The notes below the pieces were generated by a model that did no database searches, was not told where the DNA came from, and saw only the letters and a program-made list of their open reading frames with translations. From Flavobacteriaceae bacterium UBA3356 (GTDB lineage: Bacteria > Bacteroidota > Bacteroidia > Flavobacteriales > Flavobacteriaceae): a DNA stretch of 51,964 bases. The stretch spans positions 69,800 to 121,763 of the forward strand of contig DEQW01000004.1 in NCBI GenBank assembly GCA_002360635.1, given 5' to 3'. A program made the translations under genes and the position numbers. Of this stretch, positions 14,688 to 23,250 are shown one piece after another; positions within the stretch are counted from its first letter, which is position 1; every line of letters starts with the position of its first letter.

Positions 14688-15998
14688 CTATTCTATCCTG
14701 GTTATCTTCGCTCCAATTCTACGCAAGCGTTCATCTATATTTTCGTACCCTCGGTCTATTTGTTCAATGTTATGGATTGTAGAAACCCCTTTTGCAGAAA
14801 GTGCTGCAATTAGAAGAGAAATTCCTGCGCGTATATCTGGCGAAACCATTGTAGTGGCTTTAAGTGTCGACGTAAAATTGTGGCCTATAACAGTTGCACG
14901 GTGTGGGTCACAAAGTATTATTTTGGCACCCATATCGATTAACTTATCCACAAAGAACAAACGGCTTTCAAACATTTTCTGGTGTATCAACACACTTCCT
15001 TTAGCCTGTGTACACACAACTAACACAATACTCAACAAATCTGGGGTAAAGCCTGGCCAAGGTGCATCTGCCACTGTCAAGATAGATCCATCTATATAGC
15101 CTTGAATTTCATATTCATCCTGTGCAGGAATGTGAATATCATCACCTTTCCTTTCAACCGTGATTCCCAGTTTTCTAAAAGTATCTGGAATTAGGCCTAA
15201 ATTGTCCCAACTTACATCCTTAATGGTTATTTCACTTTGTGTCATAGCAGCAAGGCCAATCCAACTACCTATTTCAACCATATCGGGTAAAATACGATGT
15301 GTACAGCCACCAAGGCTTTCAACACCTTCAATGGTCAATAAATTAGAACCAACACCTTGTATTTTAGCTCCCATACTATTCAACATCTTACAAAGTTGTT
15401 GTAAGTAAGGTTCGCAAGCGGCATTATATATTGTTGTTGTCCCTTTTGCCAAAACAGCCGCCATAACAATATTGGCAGTCCCTGTTACAGAAGCTTGATC
15501 CAGTAACATATAGGTTCCGGTCAATCCGTCTGGGGCATCCACGCCATAAAACCGTTCTTCTTTATTGTAACGGAATTTTGCGCCCAATTTTATAAATCCT
15601 TCAAAATGGGTATCTAATCTTCTGCGACCAATTTTATCTCCACCAGGACGTGGAATGTATCCTTTACCGAAACGTGCCAATAAAGGTCCTACAATCATAA
15701 TAGAACCTCGTAATGAACTTCCTTCTTGTTTAAAAAGTTCAGATTCTAAATATTCTAACTTTAAATCATCTGCTTTAAAGGCAAATTTTCCTTTTCCTAA
15801 TTTTTGAATTTTTACGCCAAGGTTTCCAAGTATAGTAATTAATTTATTCACATCCCGAATATCTGGAATGTTATCAATTATAACTTCTTCAGGAGTTAAT
15901 AATACGGCGCAAAGTATTTGTAAGGCTTCGTTTTTAGCACCTTGTGGGTGGATATCACCTTTCAGTTTATGTCCACCTTCAATTTGAAAAGTTCCCAT
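14688..15998 (-). CDS. murA: UDP-N-acetylglucosamine 1-carboxyvinyltransferase
   Basis: This 436-residue enzyme transfers enolpyruvate from PEP to UDP-GlcNAc, the first committed step of peptidoglycan synthesis, in the cytoplasm. AKNEAL near residue 22 holds the conserved lysine, and the two inside-out domains with repeated beta-alpha units are recognisable. The active-site loop reads RPGGDKIGRRRLD, so Asp121 replaces the usual catalytic cysteine (Cys115 in E. coli). By established knowledge that natural change keeps activity and prevents fosfomycin attachment. The length is normal. It lies downstream of the DUF4290 gene (gap of 19 bases), probably one operon on the - strand. Confidence 0.96.
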   Translation of the reverse strand: MGTFQIEGGHKLKGDIHPQGAKNEALQILCAVLLTPEEVIIDNIPDIRDVNKLITILGNLGVKIQKLGKGKFAFKADDLKLEYLESELFKQEGSSLRGSIMIVGPLLARFGKGYIPRPGGDKIGRRRLDTHFEGFIKLGAKFRYNKEERFYGVDAPDGLTGTYMLLDQASVTGTANIVMAAVLAKGTTTIYNAACEPYLQQLCKMLNSMGAKIQGVGSNLLTIEGVESLGGCTHRILPDMVEIGSWIGLAAMTQSEITIKDVSWDNLGLIPDTFRKLGITVERKGDDIHIPAQDEYEIQGYIDGSILTVADAPWPGFTPDLLSIVLVVCTQAKGSVLIHQKMFESRLFFVDKLIDMGAKIILCDPHRATVIGHNFTSTLKATTMVSPDIRAGISLLIAALSAKGVSTIHNIEQIDRGYENIDERLRRIGAKITRIE

Positions 15999-16017
15999 TA
16001 ATGCTGACTAATAGAGG

Positions 16018-16653
16018 TTAGTACCGCTTTCTACCGCGGTTATTTTTGTGTGATTTTTTATTACTGCTATTATACCTTTTTTTGTTCTTAAGAAGGTTTT
16101 TAGCTTCTGAAAGATCTTCATCACTATTTTTTAGGTTTATCTTTCCGTCAGAAAGTTCAAAAAGGTGTTTGAAAATTACTTCATCATCAACAGTGTCTTT
16201 GTTCCAGTTAAGGAAGCATTTTTTCATATGGTTGGCGATGTTAAGAATCAACCCTTCCTTTTTATCGCCTTCTTCCCAGCTATTTGCCACATCGATCATT
16301 CGCTTTATGTTATTTCCATAAAACCTATATTTTGGGAAGTTTTGTGGGTATGGCAATGGTTGTGGAGGCTCTGAAAGCTCTTCTCGCGAAGGTTTTGGGA
16401 ATGGAGAGTCTACATCCAATTTAAAATCGGACATAATAATCAATTGATCCCAAAGTTTATGTTGAAAATCTGGCACATCGCGTAAATGTGGGTTTAAGTT
16501 ACCCATCACGGCAATAATGCTTTTCGCACTTTTATTACGGGCTTCACGGTCTTCGATTGAAACAGCGTGTTCTACCATTTTTTGCATATGGCGTCCGTAT
16601 TCAGGAATAATTAAATGCGAGCGTTCGGTATTGTATTCTATGTTATCTAACAA
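16018..16653 (-). CDS. DUF4290 family protein
   Basis: This 211-residue protein matches the Bacteroidetes DUF4290 family: it opens LDNIEYNTERSHLIIPEYGRHMQKMVEHA, has an HLRDVPDFQHKLWDQL motif, and ends in a very basic tail (SSNKKSHKNNRGRKRY) that could bind nucleic acid. It is mostly helical and probably cytoplasmic. The function is unknown. It precedes murA by 19 bases, an arrangement I recall as common in Flavobacteria, so the two are probably cotranscribed. The ATG at 16653 is consistent with the family start. The gap to the DUF493 gene upstream is 58 bases and AT-rich. Confidence 0.88.
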   Translation of the reverse strand: MLDNIEYNTERSHLIIPEYGRHMQKMVEHAVSIEDREARNKSAKSIIAVMGNLNPHLRDVPDFQHKLWDQLIIMSDFKLDVDSPFPKPSREELSEPPQPLPYPQNFPKYRFYGNNIKRMIDVANSWEEGDKKEGLILNIANHMKKCFLNWNKDTVDDEVIFKHLFELSDGKINLKNSDEDLSEAKNLLKNKKRYNSSNKKSHKNNRGRKRY

Positions 16654-16711
16654 AATTAAAATTTTAAGGAAGTATTCTTCTTGAAGTAATTATGATTGCA
16701 AAATACTAAAA

Positions 16712-17002
16712 TTATAGCGAAATGACACCTTCCACTTCAGAAACTTGTAAATATTTCTCTATTACGGCATCGGGGGAATGCATAGACACTTTAATCGATA
16801 CACTTGTATAGGTTCCTTTTGAAGAATCGCGGGTATTTATTACGGCATTGGTACCGTCAAAAACAGCTTCAATTTCAGCAATTTTTTCTGAACTGGATGG
16901 AACAATAAATTTATATAAATAATCAGAAGGCCACGTGGTATCATCGGCAAGTTGCTGACGTAATCTATTGTAGAATTCTGTAGTTTTTTTTTCGTTTTTC
17001 AT
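16712..17002 (-). CDS. DUF493 family protein (YbeD-like)
   Basis: This 96-residue protein fits the small alpha/beta DUF493 family, related by fold to E. coli YbeD. The family pattern is visible in WPSDYLYKFIVPSS, the central TRDSSKGTYTSVSIKVSMHS strand pair, and the final VIEKYLQVSEVEGVISL. It is cytoplasmic, with a possible regulatory or lipoyl-metabolism link known only from YbeD neighbours in other phyla. The ATG at 17002 follows a good -7 element (17028-17035). It is the first gene of a probable DUF493-DUF4290-murA unit on the - strand. Confidence 0.88.
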   Translation of the reverse strand: MKNEKKTTEFYNRLRQQLADDTTWPSDYLYKFIVPSSSEKIAEIEAVFDGTNAVINTRDSSKGTYTSVSIKVSMHSPDAVIEKYLQVSEVEGVISL

Positions 17003-17027
17003 TAATTTTTATTCTAATTTCTTTACA

Positions 17028-17035
17028 CAAAGATA
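17028..17035 (-). promoter_or_regulatory. -7 element of the DUF493 promoter
   Basis: On the - strand this reads TATCTTTG, an exact fit to the Bacteroidetes -7 box TAnnTTTG, 26 bases before the DUF493 start. The -33 element is not clear. Confidence 0.6.
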
Positions 17036-17087
17036 CACTTTTCGGTATCAATAAATATTTAGTTATTTTGTACAAAAATTATACCGA

Positions 17088-17624
17088 TTGAAGACAAAAC
17101 GAATTGTTATTACCGGAGGCCCAGGCACTGGAAAAACTACTTTGATAAGCGAACTTGAAAAGAAGGGACATAATTGTTTGCACGAAGTGTCTAGGGAGGT
17201 CATTAGAAAAGCACAGAAAGAAGGGATCGAGCAGTTGTTTTTAACCAATCCTATTCTATTCAGCGAACGATTATTAGAAGGCCGTTTACGGCAATATCAC
17301 GAAGCAGAATCATATAATGGGGAGCTTTTATTTTACGATCGAGGGTTACCCGATGTAACAGCTTATATGGATTACTTTGAAACAACATATTCTGAAATTT
17401 TCACCAAAAGTTGTATGGAGAATCAATACGATGCTGTCTTCCTATTACCACCTTGGAAAAAAATATACAAACAAGATAACGAACGGTACGAGAATTTTGA
17501 AGAAGCCGAAAAAATACATGATGCACTTTTAAAGGGCTACGAAAACTATGGGTATGATGTACAATCGGTCCCTATAGGCTCTGTTGAAAAACGACTTGCA
17601 TTTATACTTGAAAACCTGAAATAA
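17088..17624 (+). CDS. AAA-family ATPase/kinase-like protein
   Basis: This 178-residue protein is a P-loop NTPase: RIVITGGPGTGKTTL (Walker A GGPGTGKT, residues about 10-17) near the N-terminus, and a LLFYDRGLPDVTAYM segment with the DRG typical of the AAA_28 (NadR/kinase-like) group. It may act as a small-molecule kinase. No substrate is evident. The start is TTG at 17088; the next in-frame ATG is far inside the fold. It is followed by recQ after 5 bases and fmt overlapping that, so the three form a likely operon. It is cytoplasmic. Confidence 0.83.
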   Translation: MKTKRIVITGGPGTGKTTLISELEKKGHNCLHEVSREVIRKAQKEGIEQLFLTNPILFSERLLEGRLRQYHEAESYNGELLFYDRGLPDVTAYMDYFETTYSEIFTKSCMENQYDAVFLLPPWKKIYKQDNERYENFEEAEKIHDALLKGYENYGYDVQSVPIGSVEKRLAFILENLK

Positions 17625-17629
17625 TTAAT

Positions 17630-19531
17630 TTGAAAGCACCGCTGCAAATCCTTGAAAAGTATTGGGGTTTCACATCGTTTAAACCGATGCAAGAAGAAAT
17701 TATTGCTTCGGTATTGAATGATAAAGATACCGTTGCCCTGTTGCCTACCGGCGGGGGGAAATCAATGTGTTTTCAAATTCCAGGATTGCTAAAAGAAGGC
17801 ACTTGTATTGTTGTTTCACCATTAATTGCATTAATGGCAGACCAAGTTAACGCTTTAAAAGACCGCGGTATTAAAGCGATGCACATCTCTGGAGGGATTT
17901 CTTTTTCAGACTTGCAAACCAGCATGGATAATGTGTTGTATGGAAATTACAAGTTTTTGTATTTATCACCAGAACGCTTACAGCAAGAATTAGTTCAAAA
18001 CACTATTAGACAGCTGAATGTAAGTTTAATTGCAGTAGATGAAGCGCATTGCATTTCGCAATGGGGAAACGACTTTCGCCCAGCCTATAAAAACATTACT
18101 GTTTTAAGAGAGTTAAGGCCTTTGGCGCCCATTATCGCTCTGACGGCAACAGCAACTCCCGAAGTTTTAGAAGACACAATTAAAGAACTAAACTTAGAAT
18201 TACCGAGTATTTTCAAAAATTCGTTTGTACGTCCTAATTTGGCATATCAAGTACGTAAAGTTGACGATAAACTATATCATATTGAACAGCTTTTAAAAAA
18301 CAAAAACGGCTCTGCCATTGTTTATGTGAGAAGCAGAAAAAGTGCCGTTGAAACCAGCAATCACCTCAATCAGTTAGGCTTTTCCAGTACGTTTTACCAC
18401 GGCGGAATTTCAAAAAAAGAAAAAGATGATCGTTTACAACAATGGCAAACGGGAAGCATTCCCACAATGGTAGCTACCAATGCTTTTGGAATGGGTATTG
18501 ATCATCCCAATGTTCGGTTTGTCATTCATATACAATTGCCGGAAAGTTTGGAGAGCTATTTTCAAGAAGCGGGTCGAGCCGGAAGGGACGGCAATTATGC
18601 TCAAGCCGTTTTATTGTATAGTGAGTACGATAAAACATTGGTAAAAAAACAATTTATTGAGGCTTTACCAACTCCAAAACACCTAAAAACCATTTACCGA
18701 AAACTGAACAATTATTTTCAAATATCATACGGTGAAGGTGAGTTTGAACAGTTCAGCTTTAACTTTACCGAGTTTTGCAGCACATACAAGTTAAACACCT
18801 TACTAGCCTATAATGCCTTAAATTCGCTGGACAGATTAGCAATTATACAACTATCAAAAGAATTTGGGCGTAAATCTACCGTCCAGTTTTTATGGCCTTC
18901 GAACAAAGTACTCGAATATTTTTCAAATGATATTACTGCCTCCGTTATAGGAAAAACAATACTCAGGTTGTATGGTGGTATTTTTGAAATGCCTACAGGA
19001 ATTGATTTAGAGGTAATTTCAAAAAAAACGGGACAATCTGTTACTACTATCATTTCGGTTTTGCAAAAGATGGAACGCGATGAAGTGATTGATTTATTAT
19101 TGAAAATTACCGATGCAACAATTACGTTTTTAAAACCCAGGGAGGACGATAAGACTATTAATGTTATAGCTAAAGAAATAGAAAATCTTAATCAAAAAAA
19201 GAAGAAGCAGGTTGCTTCAGTACTACATTATATTGAAAATAACAAAGTTTGCCGAAGCGTACAATTAGCAAGGTATTTTGGAGATTTAGAAGCTGAAAAC
19301 TGTGGTATTTGCTCCGTTTGCGCCTCTCAAAAAAAGACAGCCAGTAAAAATGAGTTGAAGCTTATTTCAGAAAAAATACTGCAGTTGTTAGAAGAAAATG
19401 AAATGGATGCTCGGGAGCTTTCAGAAAAAAGTACTTTTGCCACCGAAAAGATAATTTACGTATTGCGTTTATTGCTGGATAACGGAAAGATAAAATTGAA
19501 CACCAAAAATCAATATTATATACATTCATGA
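17630..19531 (+). CDS. recQ: RecQ family ATP-dependent DNA helicase
   Basis: This 633-residue superfamily 2 helicase unwinds DNA 3' to 5' in recombination and repair. The helicase motifs are in order: GGGKSMCFQIP (Walker A), VDEAHCISQWGNDFRP (DEAH), ALTATATPEV, ATNAFGMGIDHPNVRFVIH and QEAGRAGRDG. A zinc-binding module follows, with a distant Cys and CGICSVC. The length is typical for a Bacteroidetes RecQ without a long HRDC domain; the C-terminus has a winged-helix-like part. The start is TTG at 17630, 5 bases after the ATPase gene. The fmt ATG overlaps its stop by 4 bases. Confidence 0.94.
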   Translation: MKAPLQILEKYWGFTSFKPMQEEIIASVLNDKDTVALLPTGGGKSMCFQIPGLLKEGTCIVVSPLIALMADQVNALKDRGIKAMHISGGISFSDLQTSMDNVLYGNYKFLYLSPERLQQELVQNTIRQLNVSLIAVDEAHCISQWGNDFRPAYKNITVLRELRPLAPIIALTATATPEVLEDTIKELNLELPSIFKNSFVRPNLAYQVRKVDDKLYHIEQLLKNKNGSAIVYVRSRKSAVETSNHLNQLGFSSTFYHGGISKKEKDDRLQQWQTGSIPTMVATNAFGMGIDHPNVRFVIHIQLPESLESYFQEAGRAGRDGNYAQAVLLYSEYDKTLVKKQFIEALPTPKHLKTIYRKLNNYFQISYGEGEFEQFSFNFTEFCSTYKLNTLLAYNALNSLDRLAIIQLSKEFGRKSTVQFLWPSNKVLEYFSNDITASVIGKTILRLYGGIFEMPTGIDLEVISKKTGQSVTTIISVLQKMERDEVIDLLLKITDATITFLKPREDDKTINVIAKEIENLNQKKKKQVASVLHYIENNKVCRSVQLARYFGDLEAENCGICSVCASQKKTASKNELKLISEKILQLLEENEMDARELSEKSTFATEKIIYVLRLLLDNGKIKLNTKNQYYIHS

Positions 19532-20475
19532 GAGATTTACTGATTGTTTTTATGGGCACGCCCGATTTTGCCGTTGGGGTTTTAAAGAAACTTTTAGATG
19601 AAGAAAAAAACATTGTGGGGGTAATAACAGCTCCCGATAGACCTGCCGGTAGAGGAAGAAAATTAAAACCCTCTGCAGTAAAGGAATTTGCCTTATCTAA
19701 AAACCTCCCAGTTTTACAACCTACCAACTTAAAGGATGATGTTTTTTTAAGTGAATTAAAAAAATTAAAAGCCAACTTACAAATTGTTGTGGCTTTCCGT
19801 ATGTTGCCCAAAGTAGTTTGGTCGTTACCCGAATATGGTACATTTAATTTACATGCTTCCCTCCTGCCCCAATATCGTGGCGCAGCACCTATAAACTGGG
19901 CCGTTATAAATCAAGAACCTAAAACAGGTGTCACTACATTTTTTATAGATGAAAAGATTGATACGGGAGCCATTATTTTAAAAGAAGAGGTTGCTATTTC
20001 AGAAAAGGAAACGGCCGGAACCTTGCATGATAAACTAATGGATATGGGCAGTGAGCTGGTTGTAAAAACAGTTTCAAAAATTGAAGCGGATAATGCGGTG
20101 CCAGTTCCTCAAATTAAAGACATAACTGTAAAAGACGCCCCCAAGCTCACTTCAGATAACACAAGGATAAACTGGAATGACACTGTTGAATGTATTGACG
20201 CTTTTATTAGAGGGCTATCCCCATATCCAGTTGCTTGGAGCATGCTAGAAAATGGAGGAGAAACATTAAAAGCGAAAATCTATTCTGTAACCAAGGAGGT
20301 TGCTTCCCATTCAGAAAAACCGGGTACTATCTCTACAGATAAAAAAAGTATGAAAGTGGCTACAAAAAATGGATATATATATATTAAGGTAATACAGCTG
20401 CCTGGAAAACGGAAAATGGATATTGCTTCGCTTTTAAATGGTTTTTCTTTTGCAAAAGATGCCAAACTTGTGTAA
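19528..20475 (+). CDS. fmt: Methionyl-tRNA formyltransferase
   Basis: This 315-residue enzyme formylates initiator Met-tRNA using 10-formyl-tetrahydrofolate in the cytoplasm. The N-terminal motif FMGTPDFAV is typical, as is the LHASLLPQYRGAAPINWAV catalytic block and the FFIDEKIDTGAII segment with the catalytic aspartate. The C-terminal OB-like tRNA-binding domain spans about residues 205-312. It overlaps recQ by 4 bases (ATGA), so translation is probably coupled. The length is normal. The gap to the HU gene holds the HU promoter but no obvious terminator. Confidence 0.96.
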   Translation: MRDLLIVFMGTPDFAVGVLKKLLDEEKNIVGVITAPDRPAGRGRKLKPSAVKEFALSKNLPVLQPTNLKDDVFLSELKKLKANLQIVVAFRMLPKVVWSLPEYGTFNLHASLLPQYRGAAPINWAVINQEPKTGVTTFFIDEKIDTGAIILKEEVAISEKETAGTLHDKLMDMGSELVVKTVSKIEADNAVPVPQIKDITVKDAPKLTSDNTRINWNDTVECIDAFIRGLSPYPVAWSMLENGGETLKAKIYSVTKEVASHSEKPGTISTDKKSMKVATKNGYIYIKVIQLPGKRKMDIASLLNGFSFAKDAKLV

Positions 20476-20579
20476 CCCCTTGGTATTACTGAATTTGTTA
20501 AAATCGACAAAAAATAGGCTTTGGTTGTTAACAAACGCCCTAAGTTATTAACAAATACCCCGATTTAGTGCGCTATTCC

Positions 20580-20609
20580 TTGCATGAACCGATAATCCGT
20601 TTAAATTTG
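20580..20609 (+). promoter_or_regulatory. Bacteroidetes-type promoter of the HU gene
   Basis: TTG at 20580-20582, a 19-base spacer, and TAAATTTG at 20602-20609 fit the TTG-N17-20-TAnnTTTG consensus exactly. The start site should lie near 20616, giving a leader of about 45 bases before the ATG at 20661. Confidence 0.8.
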
Positions 20610-20660
20610 TAGAGCAATTAAATAAAGTTTAACCAACAATCTAATTTTAAAATTTAAACT

Positions 20661-20933
20661 ATGAACAAATCAGATTTAATCGACGCAATGGCAGAAGATG
20701 CCGGAATTACAAAAGCAGCTGCTAAAAAAGCATTAGAGTCTTTCCTTGAAAACGTAGAGGGAGCGCTTAAAAAAGGAAACAGAGTATCTTTAGTAGGATT
20801 CGGTTCTTGGTCAGTATCTAGAAGAGCTGCTCGTGAAGGTAGAAATCCACAAACAGGTAAAACTATTAAAATCGCTGCTAAAAACGTTGTTAAGTTTAAA
20901 GCAGGATCAGATTTACAGAGTGCTGTAAACTAA
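20661..20933 (+). CDS. hup: HU-family DNA-binding protein
   Basis: This 90-residue nucleoid protein binds and bends DNA as a dimer. It begins MNKSDLIDAMAEDAGITKAAAKKAL, has the GFGSWSVSRRAAREGRNPQTGKTIKI DNA-binding arm in two parts, and ends with the helix KFKAGSDLQSAVN. The length and motifs are those of canonical HU rather than IHF. It is monocistronic, with a consensus promoter and a strong terminator, as expected for an abundant protein. The codon choice looks more constrained than its neighbours, which fits high expression. Confidence 0.96.
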   Translation: MNKSDLIDAMAEDAGITKAAAKKALESFLENVEGALKKGNRVSLVGFGSWSVSRRAAREGRNPQTGKTIKIAAKNVVKFKAGSDLQSAVN

Positions 20934-20959
20934 GCAAGAAATTGCCTACTTAAAACACA

Positions 20960-20984
20960 CCCTGCCTTTTGGCGGGGTTTTTTA
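20960..20984 (+). terminator. Intrinsic terminator of the HU gene
   Basis: CCCTGCC (20960-20966), loop TTTT, and GGCGGGG (20971-20977) form a 7-base stem with one T-G pair, followed by a T run. It begins 27 bases after the HU stop. Confidence 0.92.
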
Positions 20985-21066
20985 TTTGTATTTTCAAGTA
21001 ACAATCATACACAACAGTTGGTTATTAGAAAATTAATGTTTAGATTTAATTTACAAAACCAACTAC

Positions 21067-21627
21067 ATGACCACTCTTAAACCAGCCAAAGGATTGTTAT
21101 TAGTAGCTGAACCTTCTATTATAGGTGACGTATCTTTTAACAGATCGGTAGTGCTTTTGGCAGAACATAACGAAGATGGATCAGTGGGTTTTATATTAAA
21201 CAAACCCCTTGAATATACCCTGAAAGATTTTATTTCTGAAATTGACTCTACTCTTCCAGTGTATAATGGAGGCCCCGTTGAGCAGGACAATCTTTACTTT
21301 ATTCATAGAATACCAGAGTTGATCCCTGATAGCATTGAAATATCCAACGGTATTTATTGGGGTGGTGACTTTAATTCGGTAATGGGATTATTGCTTCAAA
21401 AAAAAATAGATGAATCGCAAATACGGTTCTTTTTAGGTTATTCTGGTTGGGAAAGTACGCAGCTTGATCAAGAATTGCAGTTAAACAGCTGGGTAGTTGT
21501 TCCCAATGACTATAAAAATGAAATAATTGGTAAGCCGTATACCAACTTTTGGAAAGAAAAAATGATTGAGTTTGGTGGTGATTACCTTATTTGGTCCAAC
21601 TCTCCGGAAAATCCTGCCTATAATTAA
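21067..21627 (+). CDS. YqgE/AlgH family protein
   Basis: This 186-residue protein fits the YqgE/AlgH family: LKPAKGLLLVAEPSIIGDVSFNRSVVLLAEH at the start, GSVGFILNKPLE, VYNGGPVEQDNLYFIH, the WGGDF motif and the FFLGYSGWESTQLDQEL block are all present in order. The family has a known fold but no firm biochemical role; AlgH was linked to regulation in Pseudomonas. It is cytoplasmic. Its stop shares the four bases TTAA with the stop of the convergent aminotransferase gene. The start is ATG at 21067. Confidence 0.92.
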   Translation: MTTLKPAKGLLLVAEPSIIGDVSFNRSVVLLAEHNEDGSVGFILNKPLEYTLKDFISEIDSTLPVYNGGPVEQDNLYFIHRIPELIPDSIEISNGIYWGGDFNSVMGLLLQKKIDESQIRFFLGYSGWESTQLDQELQLNSWVVVPNDYKNEIIGKPYTNFWKEKMIEFGGDYLIWSNSPENPAYN

Positions 21628-22466
21628 CCCAAACGGGCTTTTACATTAAGTTTTGCCAACAATTCTTTAGCAACTTCTCGAGTATATTCTTTTTTACGGT
21701 ATTTAGATACTGGCTGAATTCCTGTAATTACATTGGTAATAAAAATTTCGTCTGCTTTTTGAAGTTCAAAAGGGGAAACTGATGTTTGTTCCAAAATATA
21801 ATCGGGCATTTGCCCTATAATTTTAATAACCTGCTTTCTAAGGATACCATTTAAACAACCATCTGTAATTGGTGGGGTTTTTATTTTGTACCCTTTTACC
21901 AAAAAGATATTTCCGTTTAATGCTTCAACCACTTGCTTTTTTTCATTCAGTAACAAACAATTGGCGTAATCGTTTTCTTGAGCATAGACGCTACCCAAAA
22001 CATTCAGCACTTTATTATTTGTTTTTAAGGTGGAAAGCAATCCAGAATTTATATAGTGGTCTTTAAATAATTCAATTTCATAAAAAGAATCGTTCATTGT
22101 ATAAAATGGATTCTCCAATGTTTCAGAAGTAATTAAAAACTCAACATTATTGGTGGTTGGTGAATATTTCCCTCCTATTTTTCGCCAGACTAAAATTTTT
22201 GCTCGAAAGGCCCCTTTTTTATTTTCTGAAGCTTCTATAACTTGTAACACCTGTTGTTCCAAGTATTCTGGGGTAAAGTCCATCGGTATTTCCATACGTA
22301 GAATACGCATAGAGGCCATTAACCGAAAGTAGTGGTCTTCCCAAAAGTAGATTTTTCCGCCAGAAATTCGAAGCGTTTCAAACACAGCATCGCCGTAATT
22401 GAGCCCGCGGTTATCCGGTAAAATTGTTGCATTGTTATCTTGAAGTGTTCCGTTAAAATTGATCAT
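21624..22466 (-). CDS. Aminotransferase class IV (PLP fold type IV)
   Basis: This 280-residue enzyme belongs to the BCAT / D-amino-acid aminotransferase / aminodeoxychorismate lyase group. The pattern GLNYGDAVFETLR near residue 21, the PLP lysine in TNNKVLN (Lys152) and the cofactor glutamate in VVEALNGNIFLV (Glu181) are visible. The size and the LNGNIF motif suit a lyase-like member such as PabC, but the reaction cannot be settled. It is cytoplasmic. Its start codon follows immediately on the T tract of a hairpin (22473-22509). The 3' end overlaps yqgE by 4 bases. Confidence 0.87.
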   Translation of the reverse strand: MINFNGTLQDNNATILPDNRGLNYGDAVFETLRISGGKIYFWEDHYFRLMASMRILRMEIPMDFTPEYLEQQVLQVIEASENKKGAFRAKILVWRKIGGKYSPTTNNVEFLITSETLENPFYTMNDSFYEIELFKDHYINSGLLSTLKTNNKVLNVLGSVYAQENDYANCLLLNEKKQVVEALNGNIFLVKGYKIKTPPITDGCLNGILRKQVIKIIGQMPDYILEQTSVSPFELQKADEIFITNVITGIQPVSKYRKKEYTREVAKELLAKLNVKARLG

Positions 22467-22472
22467 AAAAAA

Positions 22473-22509
22473 GCCGCTTTTATTTTGAATATATTCAAAA
22501 TAGTGCGGC
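22473..22509 (-). terminator. Hairpin with T tract abutting the aminotransferase start
   Basis: On the - strand GCCGC pairs with GCGGC, and the inner TATTTTGAA pairs with TTCAAAATA. A run of six T then leads straight into the ATG at 22466. It can end the START-like transcript or act as an attenuator of the aminotransferase gene, because the -7 box at 22511-22518 places the start of transcription at the edge of this hairpin. Confidence 0.75.
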
Positions 22510-22510
22510 G

Positions 22511-22518
22511 CAAAGATA
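22511..22518 (-). promoter_or_regulatory. -7 element before the aminotransferase
   Basis: The - strand reads TATCTTTG, an exact TAnnTTTG. Transcription would begin about 7 bases on, within or at the edge of the hairpin, giving a leader of roughly 40 bases. No clear TTG -33 box is seen. Confidence 0.55.
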
Positions 22519-22538
22519 TTATAAATTAAGCGGAACTA

Positions 22539-22925
22539 TTACTTAGAACCCAATATCTGTTTTAAATTTGAAACCATGTTTTCCCAAAGCATCTTCCCTT
22601 CATCAATTTCGTCTTCTTCAGCATAGTCGGTGATCATTAAGGAAACATCTTTGGTTATTTCATCTACCTGAATGCGAAGTTCAAAATAATAATCGGTGTC
22701 CTCATCATCGAGCCAACGAAATTTAATACGTTCCCCACTTTTTTTACCTAGCAACTTTGCTTTTTCTTCACTTCCTTCCCAAATGAAAGTAAAAAATTCA
22801 CCACGGGAATTTACATTATCGGCATACCATTCACTCATTCCTGAGGGTGTAGATATATATTGATACAGTAAAGATGGAGACACCTGTATCGGGAATTCCA
22901 TCTCGTATTTTATTTTGTCATCCAT
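22539..22925 (-). CDS. START-like domain protein
   Basis: This 128-residue cytoplasmic protein fits the START-like/AHSA1-type group common in Bacteroidetes. It opens DKIKYEMEFPIQVSPSLLYQYIS, has a TPSGMSEWYADNV helix-loop and FIWEGSEEKAKLLG strand, an acidic segment (DDEDTDYYFELRIQVD), and ends with the long helix KMLWENMVSNLKQIL. The ligand and role are unknown. It lies upstream of the aminotransferase in the same direction but separated by a hairpin and promoter, so the two are probably separate units. A perfect palindrome TTCTAATATTAGAA lies at 22962-22975 in its upstream region. Confidence 0.85.
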   Translation of the reverse strand: MDDKIKYEMEFPIQVSPSLLYQYISTPSGMSEWYADNVNSRGEFFTFIWEGSEEKAKLLGKKSGERIKFRWLDDEDTDYYFELRIQVDEITKDVSLMITDYAEEDEIDEGKMLWENMVSNLKQILGSK

Positions 22926-23250
22926 AGTTTTATGTTAGTTAGAGCCCAATATATAATTTAATTCTAATATTAGAAAGAAAGAGGATTGATTTTTTCCTTT
23001 ACAGAAAGTAATGAATCTTTAGATTTATATATCTAAAAAATAAAGCTAATCTTTTTTAAACATACTCTATGTATAAAACGGATGGTATACAGAATCAACT
23101 AAGCTCTCTTAATCATCTTACAGTGTTATCTAATAAGAGTGTTTAATACTGTATCCTATTTGGTAACTGTATGGTCCTGCAATAGGAAAATTAAGGAAAC
23201 ACATTTATATTAATAGTACTATTATTAAATTTAGGTAACAACTAAAATTT
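22926..23250. other. Gene-free gap of 325 bases
   Basis: No coding frame or RNA is supported. Two short palindromes are present: TTCTAATATTAGAA (22962-22975) and AATAGTACTATT (23212-23223). CCTATT/AATAGG form a weak hairpin near 23155-23186. No T-tailed terminator for the phospholipase gene was found. Confidence 0.5.
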
